Positions 1 to 8,188 of a stretch of DNA of 64,000 bases are shown piece by piece. The position numbers and the translations under genes were made by a program. The stretch's first letter is position 1; every line of letters starts with the position of its first letter. Under the pieces are notes generated by a model. It ran no database searches. It was given only the letters and a program-made list of their open reading frames with translations, and was not told the origin of the DNA. The DNA is from Enterococcus sp. HY326 (GTDB lineage: Bacteria > Bacillota > Bacilli > Lactobacillales > Enterococcaceae), in contig NZ_JANLGQ010000005.1 in the NCBI RefSeq assembly GCF_026157065.1, positions 248,001 to 312,000 on the forward strand. The letters run 5' to 3'.

Positions 1-14
1 TCAGATTAACAAAA

Positions 15-305
15 TCAATTTTGTAGACTAAAAGCAGCGTCTGAAAATTTGGCTGCCAAACTTTCATAGGTTCTAAAGGCTCTAGGATTTAGGCGTTCGT
101 AATAATCAGGTTTGTCATCTAACAAAGGTGCTAAAGAAGCAGGGTGAATATAATACTGCTCATCGTTTTTGAAGGCTTCTATCCAAGGGGCATAAAAGAA
201 ACAACCAAATTCCACAAGTTCTTGCTGCTTCTTAGTCAAGTCAGAATATTTTTTAGCCTGCAAAATCGCTTCAACGGTTAAGTATTCATCTTCTGTACTA
301 AACAT
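15..305 (-). CDS. Hypothetical 96-aa protein
   Basis: The product is a 96-residue soluble protein with no signal peptide or membrane segment. It is acidic and rich in Tyr, Phe and Leu, with predicted helices throughout (for example TVEAILQAKKYSDLTKKQQE). I do not recognise a family. The ATG is preceded by a strong TAAGGAGGGG ribosome binding site. Upstream, an extended -10 element (TGCTATACT, complement of 341-349) gives a plausible promoter. It is transcribed away from the TetR operon, so the 306-677 gap is a divergent intergenic region. A translated small protein is likely; no function can be assigned. Confidence 0.7.
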   Translation of the reverse strand: MFSTEDEYLTVEAILQAKKYSDLTKKQQELVEFGCFFYAPWIEAFKNDEQYYIHPASLAPLLDDKPDYYERLNPRAFRTYESLAAKFSDAAFSLQN

Positions 306-609
306 TTGAGCCCCTCCTTACTTTTATAATGGTTACCACCAGTATAGCATGGGAAGCGAATCTTTTTTCGGAGAATATTTCAGCAATATAACATGATAAA
401 GCTTGTTAATTCAAGTTTATTCAATGTATTTTAAATAAATTATTTAAATTTCTCGTTTTTAAATAATTTTATTTATTATATTGAGAAATAAAATCAAGGT
501 GAGGCATTCAGTTAATCGGATTTTATTTTTTTCTACCTCGATTTATTTTCTAAATAAATCGGAGGAGAACCTATTTTTCGAAAAACTTTTGATTTTTGTT
601 TCAGAATAA

Positions 610-638
610 TTGACAATTAAAATTTGGACACGTATGAT
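610..638 (+). promoter_or_regulatory. Sigma-A promoter of TetR/MBL operon
   Basis: A consensus TTGACA (610-615) and TATGAT (633-638) are separated by exactly 17 bp. The start codon of the TetR gene lies 40 bp downstream. Confidence 0.85.
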
Positions 639-639
639 A

Positions 640-652
640 TAACCAATGGTTA
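640..652. promoter_or_regulatory. Candidate TetR operator
   Basis: A perfect palindrome, TAACCA-A-TGGTTA, starts 2 bp after the -10 hexamer. A repressor bound here would block the promoter. Autoregulation by the TetR-family product encoded just downstream is an inference from position and symmetry. Confidence 0.6.
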
Positions 653-677
653 GGTATTAATTTGAAAGGATTATTAG

Positions 678-1271
678 ATGAATAATACAGAGAAAAAAAT
701 TTTAAGTGTATCCCGAAATTTATTTGCTGAAAAGGATGCGAGTCAAGTTACTGTGAGGGAAATCGCTGAAAAATCTGGTATTTCCCATACGACGATTTAT
801 TTGTATTTTAAAAGCAAGGAAGAAATTATTCGAGCAATTGCCTTGGAGCCGTTGGAAAATTTATTTGAAGAACTTTTGGAAATTACCAAAAGCAATCAAG
901 AGCCGGCGGAAAAATTATTCAGCCTGTGCAATCACTATATTGCTTTTGGCTTTGAACAGAAAAATATTTACAAATTGGTTTCGCTATATGAGGGGGAGCG
1001 GGTGGATTTACCAAGCTATTCAGCTCTTTTGAGTAAAAATCGCATGAAGAGCCTTGAGTTATTGCGGGAAGCAATTATTGAATGGCTGCCGGCGGATTTG
1101 GCGGAAGAGAAAAAAATCAACATTGTGAGGGGTGTTTTCTTTTTTCTCCATGGCATAATTATGACCTATGAAAATGAAGAACAACAGGACTTGAAACGAA
1201 TTCAAACGATTGTGAGGGACTACCTTGACTACACTATTTTATCCAATCATCACGAAGAAAAAAATTATTAG
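678..1271 (+). CDS. TetR/AcrR family transcriptional regulator
   Basis: The 197-residue protein has a typical TetR N-terminal helix-turn-helix at about residues 8-50 (KILSVSRNLFAEKDASQVTV, then ISHTTIYLYFKSKEEI). The ligand-binding half is divergent, as usual in the family. Length is normal. An AAAGGA site precedes the ATG. Its 3' end overlaps the metallo-hydrolase gene by 47 bp, so the two are translationally coupled and co-transcribed. It probably represses its own operon through the palindrome at 640-652. The inducer cannot be deduced from sequence, though the partner hydrolase may act on it or on a related compound. Confidence 0.88.
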   Translation: MNNTEKKILSVSRNLFAEKDASQVTVREIAEKSGISHTTIYLYFKSKEEIIRAIALEPLENLFEELLEITKSNQEPAEKLFSLCNHYIAFGFEQKNIYKLVSLYEGERVDLPSYSALLSKNRMKSLELLREAIIEWLPADLAEEKKINIVRGVFFFLHGIIMTYENEEQQDLKRIQTIVRDYLDYTILSNHHEEKNY

Positions 1272-1944
1272 CCAACACATTGAAAAATTTGAATTCAACT
1301 TAGGCATCATGGTAGTTAGTTGTTGGCGAGTGGAGCAGGAGGGGCGCTATTACCTAATCGATTCTGGCATGGGTAAGATGGCCAGCTACCTTTTAAACAA
1401 CTACATGGAAAATCAGAAGCTGGGGGCAGTCTTTTTAACGCATGGTCATTCTGATCATATCGGCGGTGTTGTTACATTAAAACAGAGTTTTCCAAATGCG
1501 CCTGTACTTATTTCTCAGCTGGAATTCCCGTATATTAGTGGGGAGAAACCCTATCCTAAAAGGAAAAAAACCGAGAAAAAAGTTTTTCCTTTGTCGACCT
1601 TTCTAAGTTTGGAAAGTGAGTCGGGTCAACAGCTGCAAAAGGATGCGGGTATCGAGGCCGTCTTCACGCCCGGCCATTCACCAGGGCACCATTGTTTTTA
1701 TCATGCCGAGGATGATGTACTAATTGCCGGCGATTTATTTACAACAAATGGTGCCGGTCAGTTAAAACCGCCAATGAAACAATACACAGCAGATTTACCC
1801 TTGGCGCTAAAAAGTGGGCGCACTATTTTAGAAAAATATCCAAAGTCGCTTTTAAGCATATGTCATGGGACTGAGGTTGAAAATAATTTTGGCGAAAGCG
1901 AGCAGCCAGCGTGGCTGACTAATCCGACAATTAAGGAGCAGTGA
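1225..1944 (+). CDS. MBL-fold metallo-hydrolase
   Basis: The 239-residue protein of the metallo-beta-lactamase superfamily shows the zinc-binding signature THGHSDH (His73, His75, Asp77, His78), His151 in TPGHSPGHH, Asp170 in IAGDLF and a later His in SICHGTE. It is a cytosolic hydrolase, probably of a lactone, thioester or similar small molecule; the substrate cannot be read from sequence. I chose the TTG start because a GAGGG site lies 6 bp upstream and the N-terminus reaches the first beta strands. It overlaps the tetR-like gene and is followed after 7 bp by the DUF2568 gene, making a three-gene operon. Confidence 0.85.
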   Translation: MTTLFYPIITKKKIISQHIEKFEFNLGIMVVSCWRVEQEGRYYLIDSGMGKMASYLLNNYMENQKLGAVFLTHGHSDHIGGVVTLKQSFPNAPVLISQLEFPYISGEKPYPKRKKTEKKVFPLSTFLSLESESGQQLQKDAGIEAVFTPGHSPGHHCFYHAEDDVLIAGDLFTTNGAGQLKPPMKQYTADLPLALKSGRTILEKYPKSLLSICHGTEVENNFGESEQPAWLTNPTIKEQ

Positions 1945-1951
1945 CAAGCAA

Positions 1952-2293
1952 ATGGACATCATTTTTCTAATCAATTCTGGACTAAGGTTTCTGCTTGAAA
2001 TAGGCAGCGTTGTGATTTTAGTCATCGCTGGTTTTTCAAAACAAAAATTTCCGCTAAATATTTTGGTTGGCCTTATACTGCCGACGCTTTTTATTCTTTT
2101 ATGGGCCTTTTTTGTGGCACCCGCTTCAACAACTAGAGCATCGATTCCAATTCGATTATCTATTGAATTTGTGATCTATCTATCAACGGCACTGGTGATT
2201 TACAAAAGCTATTCTCTTAGGCTGGCAGTCGTATATCTTGTTTTTTCCTTAGCCAATAGCCTATTAAATGTGTTCAGCGACACTTATTTTTAA
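1952..2293 (+). CDS. YrdB-family (DUF2568) membrane protein
   Basis: The 113-residue integral membrane protein has four hydrophobic segments (about residues 5-25, 33-53, 68-86 and 90-108). The arrangement LRFLLEIG...LLWAFFVAP...RLSIEFVIY matches the YrdB/DUF2568 family, whose biochemical role is not established. It starts 7 bp after the hydrolase stop codon and is probably the last gene of the TetR-controlled operon. No clear rightward terminator follows; the hairpin at 2394-2418 has its T-run on the other strand. Confidence 0.75.
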   Translation: MDIIFLINSGLRFLLEIGSVVILVIAGFSKQKFPLNILVGLILPTLFILLWAFFVAPASTTRASIPIRLSIEFVIYLSTALVIYKSYSLRLAVVYLVFSLANSLLNVFSDTYF

Positions 2294-2377
2294 ATTAATC
2301 AGGCTGCGGAAACTTCCCTCAGTTTTCTGCTTGGTGAACTTTAGTAAAAATTTGAGCAGTTATGAAATAAATGGGCA

Positions 2378-2418
2378 TCAAAAAAATTAAAAAAGAAACG
2401 GCCTGAACAGCCGTTTCT
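2378..2418 (-). terminator. Intrinsic terminator (leftward)
   Basis: A 9-bp stem AGAAACGGC / GCCGTTTCT (2394-2402 and 2410-2418) with a 7-base loop is followed on the minus strand by a long T-rich tract (complement of the A-run at 2379-2393). It ends the leftward PspC/small membrane protein operon. Confidence 0.75.
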
Positions 2419-2581
2419 ACTAGTATTCAGATGTTAAGTTATTACTATTTTAGTGCGCAACCAATGTATCATTTAACAACCACAAAAAACTTGAACATCA
2501 AAATCTCAACCTTCACACCCTCACAACTAAAACAAACTACTCAGCACAATCCCTCAGCTATTTTTAGCGAAGCAAGAAAAT

Positions 2582-2743
2582 TTACTTACTGGCTTTGGTC
2601 TTTTTAACAAAGAAAAAGCCGTTGGTAATTGCATTTAGTAAAAACAGCACGCCAGCAATTTTTGTCAGGTTTCCCGGCAAAATCATAATAATAATCGCAG
2701 CAACCAGATTAATTGCAGCAGTAACTCCATAATAATTTTTCAT
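2582..2743 (-). CDS. Small membrane protein, 53 aa
   Basis: The 53-residue protein has two hydrophobic stretches (about residues 7-24 and 30-46) and a basic tail ending KKTKASK. The start is the ATG at 2743, which has AAAGGAG about 10 bp upstream; a longer reading from a TTG at 2764 would place that Shine-Dalgarno inside the gene. It follows the PspC-domain gene by about 30 bp on the same strand and precedes a terminator, so both are probably one envelope-stress-type operon. No known family recognised. Confidence 0.65.
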   Translation of the reverse strand: MKNYYGVTAAINLVAAIIIMILPGNLTKIAGVLFLLNAITNGFFFVKKTKASK

Positions 2744-2773
2744 GTCAAGAGCTCTCCTTTTCAATTTGCGAAA

Positions 2774-2947
2774 TCACCAACTAGTTGAACTGGGTAAAAA
2801 TAAAGCTAAGATGATGTAGGGAATCACCAATCCGGGCAACAGAAAAAGCAGACGAAACATGATGGCCGGGGCGCCAAAGTATTCTGCTAAACCGCCGCAG
2901 ACACCCGCAATCACCTTATCAGTAGAAGATCTTCTTAGTTGTTTCAT
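2774..2947 (-). CDS. PspC-domain membrane protein
   Basis: This short gene encodes about 57 residues (59 if read from the ATG at 2953). The sequence LRRSSTDKVIAGVCGGLAEY, followed by a hydrophobic segment with LLFLLPGLVIPYIILALFLP, is the PspC-domain signature. The second ATG has AAAAGGGG at a better distance (8 bp) than the first. PspC proteins are inner-membrane components of phage-shock or Lia-type envelope stress responses. Here it is a stand-alone single-domain version, with a second small membrane protein downstream and no PspA or LiaFSR gene in view. Confidence 0.85.
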   Translation of the reverse strand: MKQLRRSSTDKVIAGVCGGLAEYFGAPAIMFRLLFLLPGLVIPYIILALFLPSSTSW

Positions 2948-3079
2948 GCTCATTTCCCCTTTTAGATAATTATATCATAGTGGCAAGTGGGCTGAACAAG
3001 AAGCCATTTTGTCAGGTAAATTAATAGCGGCTGCCTTAAACTGTGCGTTTTGATAGCTTTTTTGCCGGGGTATGCCGAC

Positions 3080-3274
3080 TTAATTTTTGAGAAAGATATT
3101 TTTATACGAATAGGCTAGAAGCACAAGGCCTGTCAGCGTGCTATAATTTAGTGGAGTTACTTGAAACACAAAGAAATAAAGGATTTCTAAGGTTAAAATA
3201 CTCAAGGCAATGACAAAAATGAATTTATAAAGTAACGGAACTAAATCTTTGTTTTTTTCTGGTTTATTCGACAT
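3080..3274 (-). CDS. Small membrane protein, 64 aa
   Basis: The product has a charged N-terminus (MSNKPEKNKD) and two hydrophobic helices at about residues 12-36 and 41-60, with a lysine at the end. An AAGAGGTG site sits 6 bp before the ATG at 3274; a GTG three codons earlier is inside that site and unlikely. I do not recognise a family. It stands alone between the PspC gene and the hairpin that follows the MFS pseudogene. Confidence 0.6.
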   Translation of the reverse strand: MSNKPEKNKDLVPLLYKFIFVIALSILTLEILYFFVFQVTPLNYSTLTGLVLLAYSYKNIFLKN

Positions 3275-3383
3275 GCAGCTCACCTCTTAGTTAAATTCTA
3301 TCATAGAATGGTCTGCCGGTTTTTCATTGTAAGAAACAATGCAAAATTTATTAGGATAGTAGAAATTTTAAAATAGTTACACT

Positions 3384-3450
3384 AAAAACATCCTGAACTT
3401 AATCGCAACAATCAGTTAGTGCTAGTTGTTGCAGTAAGTTCAGGATGTTT
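3384..3450 (-). terminator. Large hairpin terminator after MFS gene
   Basis: Perfect 16-bp arms (3386-3401 and 3435-3450) enclose an inner CAACAA/TTGTTG stem. On the minus strand the hairpin is followed by TTTTT. It lies 20 bp beyond the stop of the leftward MFS reading frame. Confidence 0.7.
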
Positions 3451-3470
3451 AAATATATTTTGGCTAGAAT

Positions 3471-4750
3471 TTATTCAGGAATAATCACGGCTTCATTAAG
3501 TTTCAGCTTAGAAAGCTTGGAGGTCATGATAGTAAAAATAATGAGTAGCATGCCTGTTGCGACAAAAAGGATACTGCATAAAACAACAGTCGAGACAGCT
3601 GTCAAATCAAACAGATAACCAAAAAGTAAAATACTAATCGGCATGATGGCCATTCCGCAAGTGGACATTACGCTAAAAACCCGACCTTGTAGCTGGTGAG
3701 GAATATTTTTTTGCAGCCAGACAGTATAGGGCACATTTAAAGTTACAATTAAATAACCACTAATAAACATCAAACCGTAGACAGCTAGAATGCCTAAAAA
3801 ATTAGCAGGTATCAAAACGACAAAGCCAAACAGAGTGATTAATAGGCCTAACTGCAAACATTTGTTGTAGAGATGTTGGATTGGCTCTGAAACATCCTGT
3901 TGTTTTTTGATTAGGATGCCGCCGATTAAAACCCGAAACCGTTAATGGCTTCACCAAAACCAAATTGTAAATTGCTGGCTTTTAAAGCTTGGAGAAATAA
4001 AACTGGTAAGCCAACGCTGAAAATTCCTAAGAAAAAGTTGACTGATAACGCTAAAGTCATTCCGAAAAGTAGGTATTTTTGCCCCTTGATAAATTGCAGG
4101 CCTTCTTTAAAGAGGGTTAGTTGAGATTGTTTTACGGGAGCGGCTTTTTCAGCCGCTTTTTGGAAGTTGAAATTTAGTAAACTTGTAAAAACTAAGGTTA
4201 GGATTTCAGTCATTAGTTCTAATAGGATAAACAAATAAAATGGTAGCAACGTGTAAAAGAATGCTCCAAAGATTGATGAGATAACACCAGCGGTTGAAGA
4301 AGTCATTTGCGAATAGGCGGACAATTTGCTCAAATGTTTTTCAATCACTAAATGGATGGTGGATGCTTGACGTGCAGTTGAAGTAAATTGATCACTGACT
4401 TTCAAAATAGCGATTAAGACAACAGAAGCTGCCAATAAATGATTTTGAATATAAGGAAAGGCCATCCAATAAGCAAGCAGACCAACTATTGTGAAGGATT
4501 GACTAAGAATAATAATTAATTTTCTGGAATACTTATCAATCAGCGGTCCCACAAAGGGCAAAAGAACCAAGCCAATAATCGGAGAAATAATTGCTGATAA
4601 CGCAAAGCTATAGACGGAGCCTGTTCGCTCCAATAACATAAAGCTCAAACCAAAAGTAAAAATACTGCTGCCAAAATCGCCAAACAAACTGCTCAAAACG
4701 GTTAAATGAAGTTGGCGGGCTGATTTTTTTTCTAAAGTAATGGTATTCAT
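3471..4750 (-). pseudogene. MFS efflux transporter, frameshifted
   Basis: Two adjacent frames together make a complete 12-helix major facilitator of about 426 residues, similar to macrolide-efflux-type (MFS_3) proteins. The first 274 residues (3926-4750) hold the N-terminal half, including the motif-A-like loop FVGPLIDKYSRK. They end abruptly at NGFGF. The remainder resumes in the -1 frame (VLIGGILIKKQQDVSEP...) and continues to 3471. One extra T in the GGGTTTT tract at about 3926-3934 would restore a single gene, so the lesion is a one-base homopolymer deletion. AAGGAAGACCT precedes the ATG. It is either a recent pseudogene or a sequencing error. Confidence 0.85.
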
Positions 4751-4781
4751 AGGTCTTCCTTCTCTCTGTTTTCTTCTTTGA

Positions 4782-4841
4782 TTTGTATTCAGTGTACAGC
4801 TTTAATCCAATGGGGAAAAATTATGTTTCATATTTGAAACA
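4782..4841 (-). promoter_or_regulatory. Candidate promoter and operator of MFS gene
   Basis: On the minus strand TTGGAT (4805-4810) and TACAAA (4782-4787) are 17 bp apart. Fourteen bases further upstream lies a perfect inverted repeat, TGTTTCA-tatt-TGAAACA (4824-4841). A regulator site is plausible, but no regulator gene adjoins it. The rest of the 428-bp gap up to 5178 is AT-rich and I see no gene in it. Confidence 0.4.
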
Positions 4842-5178
4842 AAGTAATGGGAGATTAGGTTTTTTCTGCATTGTTTAGGAAAATGTTGCCGTGTCCTCTA
4901 GTGTAATCAGAAGATTTTCTGCAACTTTTGTTGTAATGATACCTTTTTTTACCTCTTTTAGAATTTATTAATCCGCAAAAGGTTGTTTTTCTTCTTTAAC
5001 GTTCCATAAAATATTTTGCTTTTTACAAATCACCGCTTTTTAAGCAGAATCGTCATGAAAAAAATTGCTTTGCAGCATTTTATGTAATTTTTGATTTAAA
5101 GTTTTCAGGAACTTTAGTAATATATGAATAATTTAAAATTTTTTTGGAACTGGAAATTCAAAAAATGGAGGTAAAAAA

Positions 5179-5958
5179 ATGAAGAAAATCATTGTCAGTG
5201 ATTTAGATGGAACGCTTTTAAAAGAAGATAAAACACTAAGCGAATACACAAAAATGGTTATTGAAAAGCTTAAATCAGCGGGTTTTATTTTTGTGATAGC
5301 TACTGCTAGACCAAAGGATGCCGCTTTGAAACTGATAGGGGATTTGCCCTTTGATGCGGCGATTTTTCAAAATGGCGCCCACGTCTTGTTGGCAGACTCC
5401 AAAGAGGAATACGCTGTAATCGAGCAACAAGCTGCGTATGCTATCATTCAAAATATCAGCGAGGTGACGGGCCAGGCAAATGTGGCCATCGAAACGATCA
5501 CAAATCGTTATGCTAATTTTGATTGTTCGTCATTATGGCCTGATGTCACCTTTGCTAAGGAAAATTTCAGAACTGCTACTCATGATGATATTTTGAAAAT
5601 TTTAGTACCATTAGGTGAAAATCAATTTTTTGATAAAAGTTGGTTAAAACAAGGACTGCATTTATCTATTGCTGAGGGAAAATTGGCTATGATAACTAAA
5701 GAGCAGGCTACCAAATGGGGTGGCTTAACGAGGATTCTCGCCTATCACAATTTACCTGCGGAAAAGCTAATTTCCTTTGGGGATGATTTGATTGATTGTG
5801 AAATGCTTCAAAAAGCTGGCAGAGGCGTTGCTATGAAAAATGCTCTGCCTGAGGTTAAGACGGTGGCAAATAATATTACCGTGGATGATAACAATCACGA
5901 TGGGGTAGCAAGATGGTTAGAGGAGAATATTTTAAAAGATGAACTGAAGCAAAAATGA
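5179..5958 (+). CDS. Cof-type HAD family hydrolase
   Basis: The 259-residue cytosolic phosphatase of the haloacid dehalogenase superfamily shows motif I DLDGTLL (nucleophile Asp8, acid Asp10), motif II in VIATARP, a motif III lysine near AMITKEQATKWGG, and motif IV FGDDLIDCEML. The spacing between motifs II and III fits a C2B cap, as in Cof/YidA sugar-phosphate or flavin-phosphate phosphatases. A perfect GGAGG lies 8 bp before the ATG. It is monocistronic; its substrate cannot be deduced. Confidence 0.9.
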   Translation: MKKIIVSDLDGTLLKEDKTLSEYTKMVIEKLKSAGFIFVIATARPKDAALKLIGDLPFDAAIFQNGAHVLLADSKEEYAVIEQQAAYAIIQNISEVTGQANVAIETITNRYANFDCSSLWPDVTFAKENFRTATHDDILKILVPLGENQFFDKSWLKQGLHLSIAEGKLAMITKEQATKWGGLTRILAYHNLPAEKLISFGDDLIDCEMLQKAGRGVAMKNALPEVKTVANNITVDDNNHDGVARWLEENILKDELKQK

Positions 5959-6025
5959 GAAGCTGTGGCATTAGTGAAAACAGAACTGATTTTTCCGAGC
6001 ATTATCTGGCAAGCATTACTAAATA

Positions 6026-6175
6026 GTGAGAGTTTACGATGAAGATTTACTGGCTAGCAGTCGCACACTGTACTTTCTGCCTCAAGGACCCACTGGACTA
6101 CAGAGACAAATACAATTCGGGATTCCATCTGTTAATAAGATTAATGTCACAGCCGCTCAAGGTATTTTCAAGTAA
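6026..6175 (+). other. Possible gene remnant in 351-bp gap
   Basis: The 5959-6309 gap contains a 49-codon open frame from a GTG, reading VRVYDEDLLASSRTLYFLPQ and ending NVTAAQGIFK. The composition looks like real beta-rich protein, but there is no ribosome binding site. It may be the tail of a degraded gene. I cannot assign a family. The rest of the gap is the LysR terminator. Confidence 0.25.
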
Positions 6176-6272
6176 AAATTTTTTAGCAAATCTAATTTTT
6201 TCTAAATGAAAAAAGCCTTAAATCAGTTTTGTGAGCTTAGACAGTTAGTTAGATATTTCCGCTAGCTTAGCT

Positions 6273-6300
6273 CAAAAAGCGTGATTTTAAATATCACGCT
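6273..6300 (-). terminator. Intrinsic terminator of LysR gene
   Basis: An 8-bp stem AGCGTGAT / ATCACGCT (6278-6285 and 6293-6300) is followed on the minus strand by a T-run (complement of 6274-6278). It lies 10 bp past the LysR stop codon. Confidence 0.7.
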
Positions 6301-6309
6301 ACAGATTAT

Positions 6310-7206
6310 CTACCCTCTTCTCTGCACAAGAGCAACATACTCTAAAAACTTTTTCACCTCTCGACTGGGATGTAAGGGGTATAGCAAGCCAAAAATATTT
6401 TGATAAGACCAATTGATAGGCAGCGTCACAAAATTCGGCTGCACGTATTGCCATTGAGGTAAAGAAAGCAATAATTTGTCGGACTGGTCATATTTATTAA
6501 AGACATTCATGTCGTAAAATTCTGATGTGATTTCCTGTTGAATTTCGGGATATTTTTTCGCTAGGTCTGCCTGCAGCTGGCCGACGGGGCGATTGGAAGA
6601 ACTTTTTCCTGAGACCAGTGTTTCACCAAATAAGTCGCTGATTTCTAGTTTTTCCTTTTGGGCCAGCGGATGGCTTCTGGGCACGGCAATAGTAAATGTG
6701 ACGGGATATAGTTCTAAATAATTAGCCAGCTTTTCGGTGATATCGGCGGTATAGGAGCCGGGAATGATGTCGTAAGTTTCTCCTAGTTGATGTAAAACTG
6801 AGATAATTGTTTCGCGATTATCATCGAAGGGCACGATTTCAAAGGAAAAACGATTATTTTCCTTTAGCACTTGATTCAGCAGCTGAGAAATTTGCTGGCT
6901 GGGATTCAAAATAGAGCTGCCAATTTTTATTTTCCATGGATTATCCGTTAATAAATTATCTGCACGAGTCATTGCTTCTTTCGAAAAAGCAATGATTTTT
7001 TTTGCGTCTGTGTAGACGGATTGGCCGACCTCGGTCAAGGTGATGCCTTGATGGGTCCGCTCGATTAATTGCAAATCCAATTGTTCTTCTAATAAATTCA
7101 TCTGCTTCATCACAGCAGGGGCGGAGATAAACAGCGCTTCAGCCGCTTTGGCAAAACTGCCGGTGTCGGCCACTTTGATAAAGGTATCTAAGAGATGATT
7201 ATACAT
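6310..7206 (-). CDS. LysR family regulator of aldo/keto reductases
   Basis: The 298-residue LysR-type protein has its winged HTH at residues 1-60 (FIKVADTGSFAKAAEALFIS, then APAVMKQMNLLEEQL) and a periplasmic-binding-like effector domain at about 90-295. AAAGGAG precedes the ATG. It is transcribed divergently from two tandem aldo/keto reductase genes, the classic layout for a LysR activator and its target. A palindrome in the shared region (7223-7237) is the likely binding site. The inducer is unknown, perhaps a reactive aldehyde or ketone handled by the reductases. Confidence 0.9.
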   Translation of the reverse strand: MYNHLLDTFIKVADTGSFAKAAEALFISAPAVMKQMNLLEEQLDLQLIERTHQGITLTEVGQSVYTDAKKIIAFSKEAMTRADNLLTDNPWKIKIGSSILNPSQQISQLLNQVLKENNRFSFEIVPFDDNRETIISVLHQLGETYDIIPGSYTADITEKLANYLELYPVTFTIAVPRSHPLAQKEKLEISDLFGETLVSGKSSSNRPVGQLQADLAKKYPEIQQEITSEFYDMNVFNKYDQSDKLLLSLPQWQYVQPNFVTLPINWSYQNIFGLLYPLHPSREVKKFLEYVALVQRRG

Positions 7207-7222
7207 AGCTAACTCCTTTGCA

Positions 7223-7237
7223 TTAACTGTTAGTTAA
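7223..7237. promoter_or_regulatory. Candidate LysR box
   Basis: The perfect palindrome TTAACT-GTT-AGTTAA contains a T-N11-A core, as LysR-type binding sites do. It sits 17 bp upstream of the LysR start codon, in the region shared with the reductase operon. Confidence 0.55.
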
Positions 7238-7330
7238 CGCCATCTTAACATTTTTCAAATTCTCAGACAAACGAGAAGGTGTTAATCTAAGTTCACAGCA
7301 ATGAAGCAACACAGAAAGGAAGAAAATAAA

Positions 7331-8173
7331 ATGGATTATGTTACCTTAAATAATGGTGTTAAGATGCCACAATTAGGGTTTGGCGTGTTTCAAATCCCGG
7401 ATTTAAAAGAAAGTGAAGCAATTGTCAGCTCCGCGTTAACAGCTGGTTATCGCTTGATTGATACGGCGGCAACTTATTTAAATGAAGAAGCCGTCGGTAA
7501 AGCAATTGACAAAAGTGCGATTCCCCGAGAAGAAATTTTTGTTACAACGAAACTTTGGCTGCAGGATGCCGGTTATGAGGCAACCAAAAAAGCTTTTCAA
7601 ACATCATTGGATAAGCTGGGCTTAGATTATGTCGATTTGTATCTAATTCACGTCCCTTTTAACGATTATTATGGTTCGTGGCGGGCCATGGAGGAATTGT
7701 ATCAAGCCGGCAAAATTCGGGCGATTGGTGTCAGTAATTTCAGTGAGGATCGTTTAGTCGATCTGATTATGAACAGCGAAATTAAACCGGCTGTCAATCA
7801 AATCGAAATTCATCCTCTGCGGCAACAACGCCGAGCTTTGGAAGTTATGAAGGAATACGATGTGCAGGCGGAAGCTTGGGCGCCATTTGCAGAAGGAAAT
7901 GGCAATATTTTTCAAAATGATACCTTAATAAAGATTGCTGAAAAATACGATAAGTCTCCAGCACAAGTTATGCTTCGTTGGCAGCTGCAAAGGGGAACGG
8001 TCGTGATTCCCAAGTCAGCCAATGTCCAACGGATGCAGCAAAATATTGATGTCTTTGATTTTGAATTGAGCCCAACAGATATGGAGGCAATTCAATTATT
8101 GGAGACTGGTTTTAAAATTGTCGATCATTTAACAGCAGACATTGCCAAATCATTTAATGAAGTCAGAATGTAA
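7331..8173 (+). CDS. Aldo/keto reductase (first of tandem pair)
   Basis: This 280-residue NADPH-dependent reductase has a TIM barrel with the complete catalytic tetrad Asp44, Tyr49, Lys74 and His107 (DTAATYLNEEAVG, TTKLW, LYLIHVPF). The cofactor-binding segment is IPKSANVQRMQQN near the C-terminus. The start at 7331 is chosen because GAAAGGAAG precedes it and MDYVTLNNGVKMPQLGFG is the usual family N-terminus; an ATG 30 bp upstream lies before that site. It belongs to the 2,5-diketo-gluconate-reductase/morphine-dehydrogenase-like group. It is followed after 15 bp by a paralogue and is probably activated by the divergent LysR protein. Confidence 0.9.
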   Translation: MDYVTLNNGVKMPQLGFGVFQIPDLKESEAIVSSALTAGYRLIDTAATYLNEEAVGKAIDKSAIPREEIFVTTKLWLQDAGYEATKKAFQTSLDKLGLDYVDLYLIHVPFNDYYGSWRAMEELYQAGKIRAIGVSNFSEDRLVDLIMNSEIKPAVNQIEIHPLRQQRRALEVMKEYDVQAEAWAPFAEGNGNIFQNDTLIKIAEKYDKSPAQVMLRWQLQRGTVVIPKSANVQRMQQNIDVFDFELSPTDMEAIQLLETGFKIVDHLTADIAKSFNEVRM

Positions 8174-8188
8174 AAGGAGAAATTTATT

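Larger units (their letters stand above)
306..677. other. Divergent intergenic region, 372 bp
   Basis: This very AT-rich stretch holds the extended -10 of the leftward gene (341-349), a hairpin with 9-bp arms (539-547 and 553-561, loop TTCTA), and the consensus promoter and operator of the tetR-like gene at 610-652. I see no further open frame or RNA gene in it. Confidence 0.6.

Noticed and set aside
3926-3934. Programmed -1 frameshift joining the two MFS halves
   Set aside because: The codons TTC GGG TTT TAA do not form an X XXY YYZ slippery site and no downstream stimulatory structure is evident; a one-base deletion is simpler.
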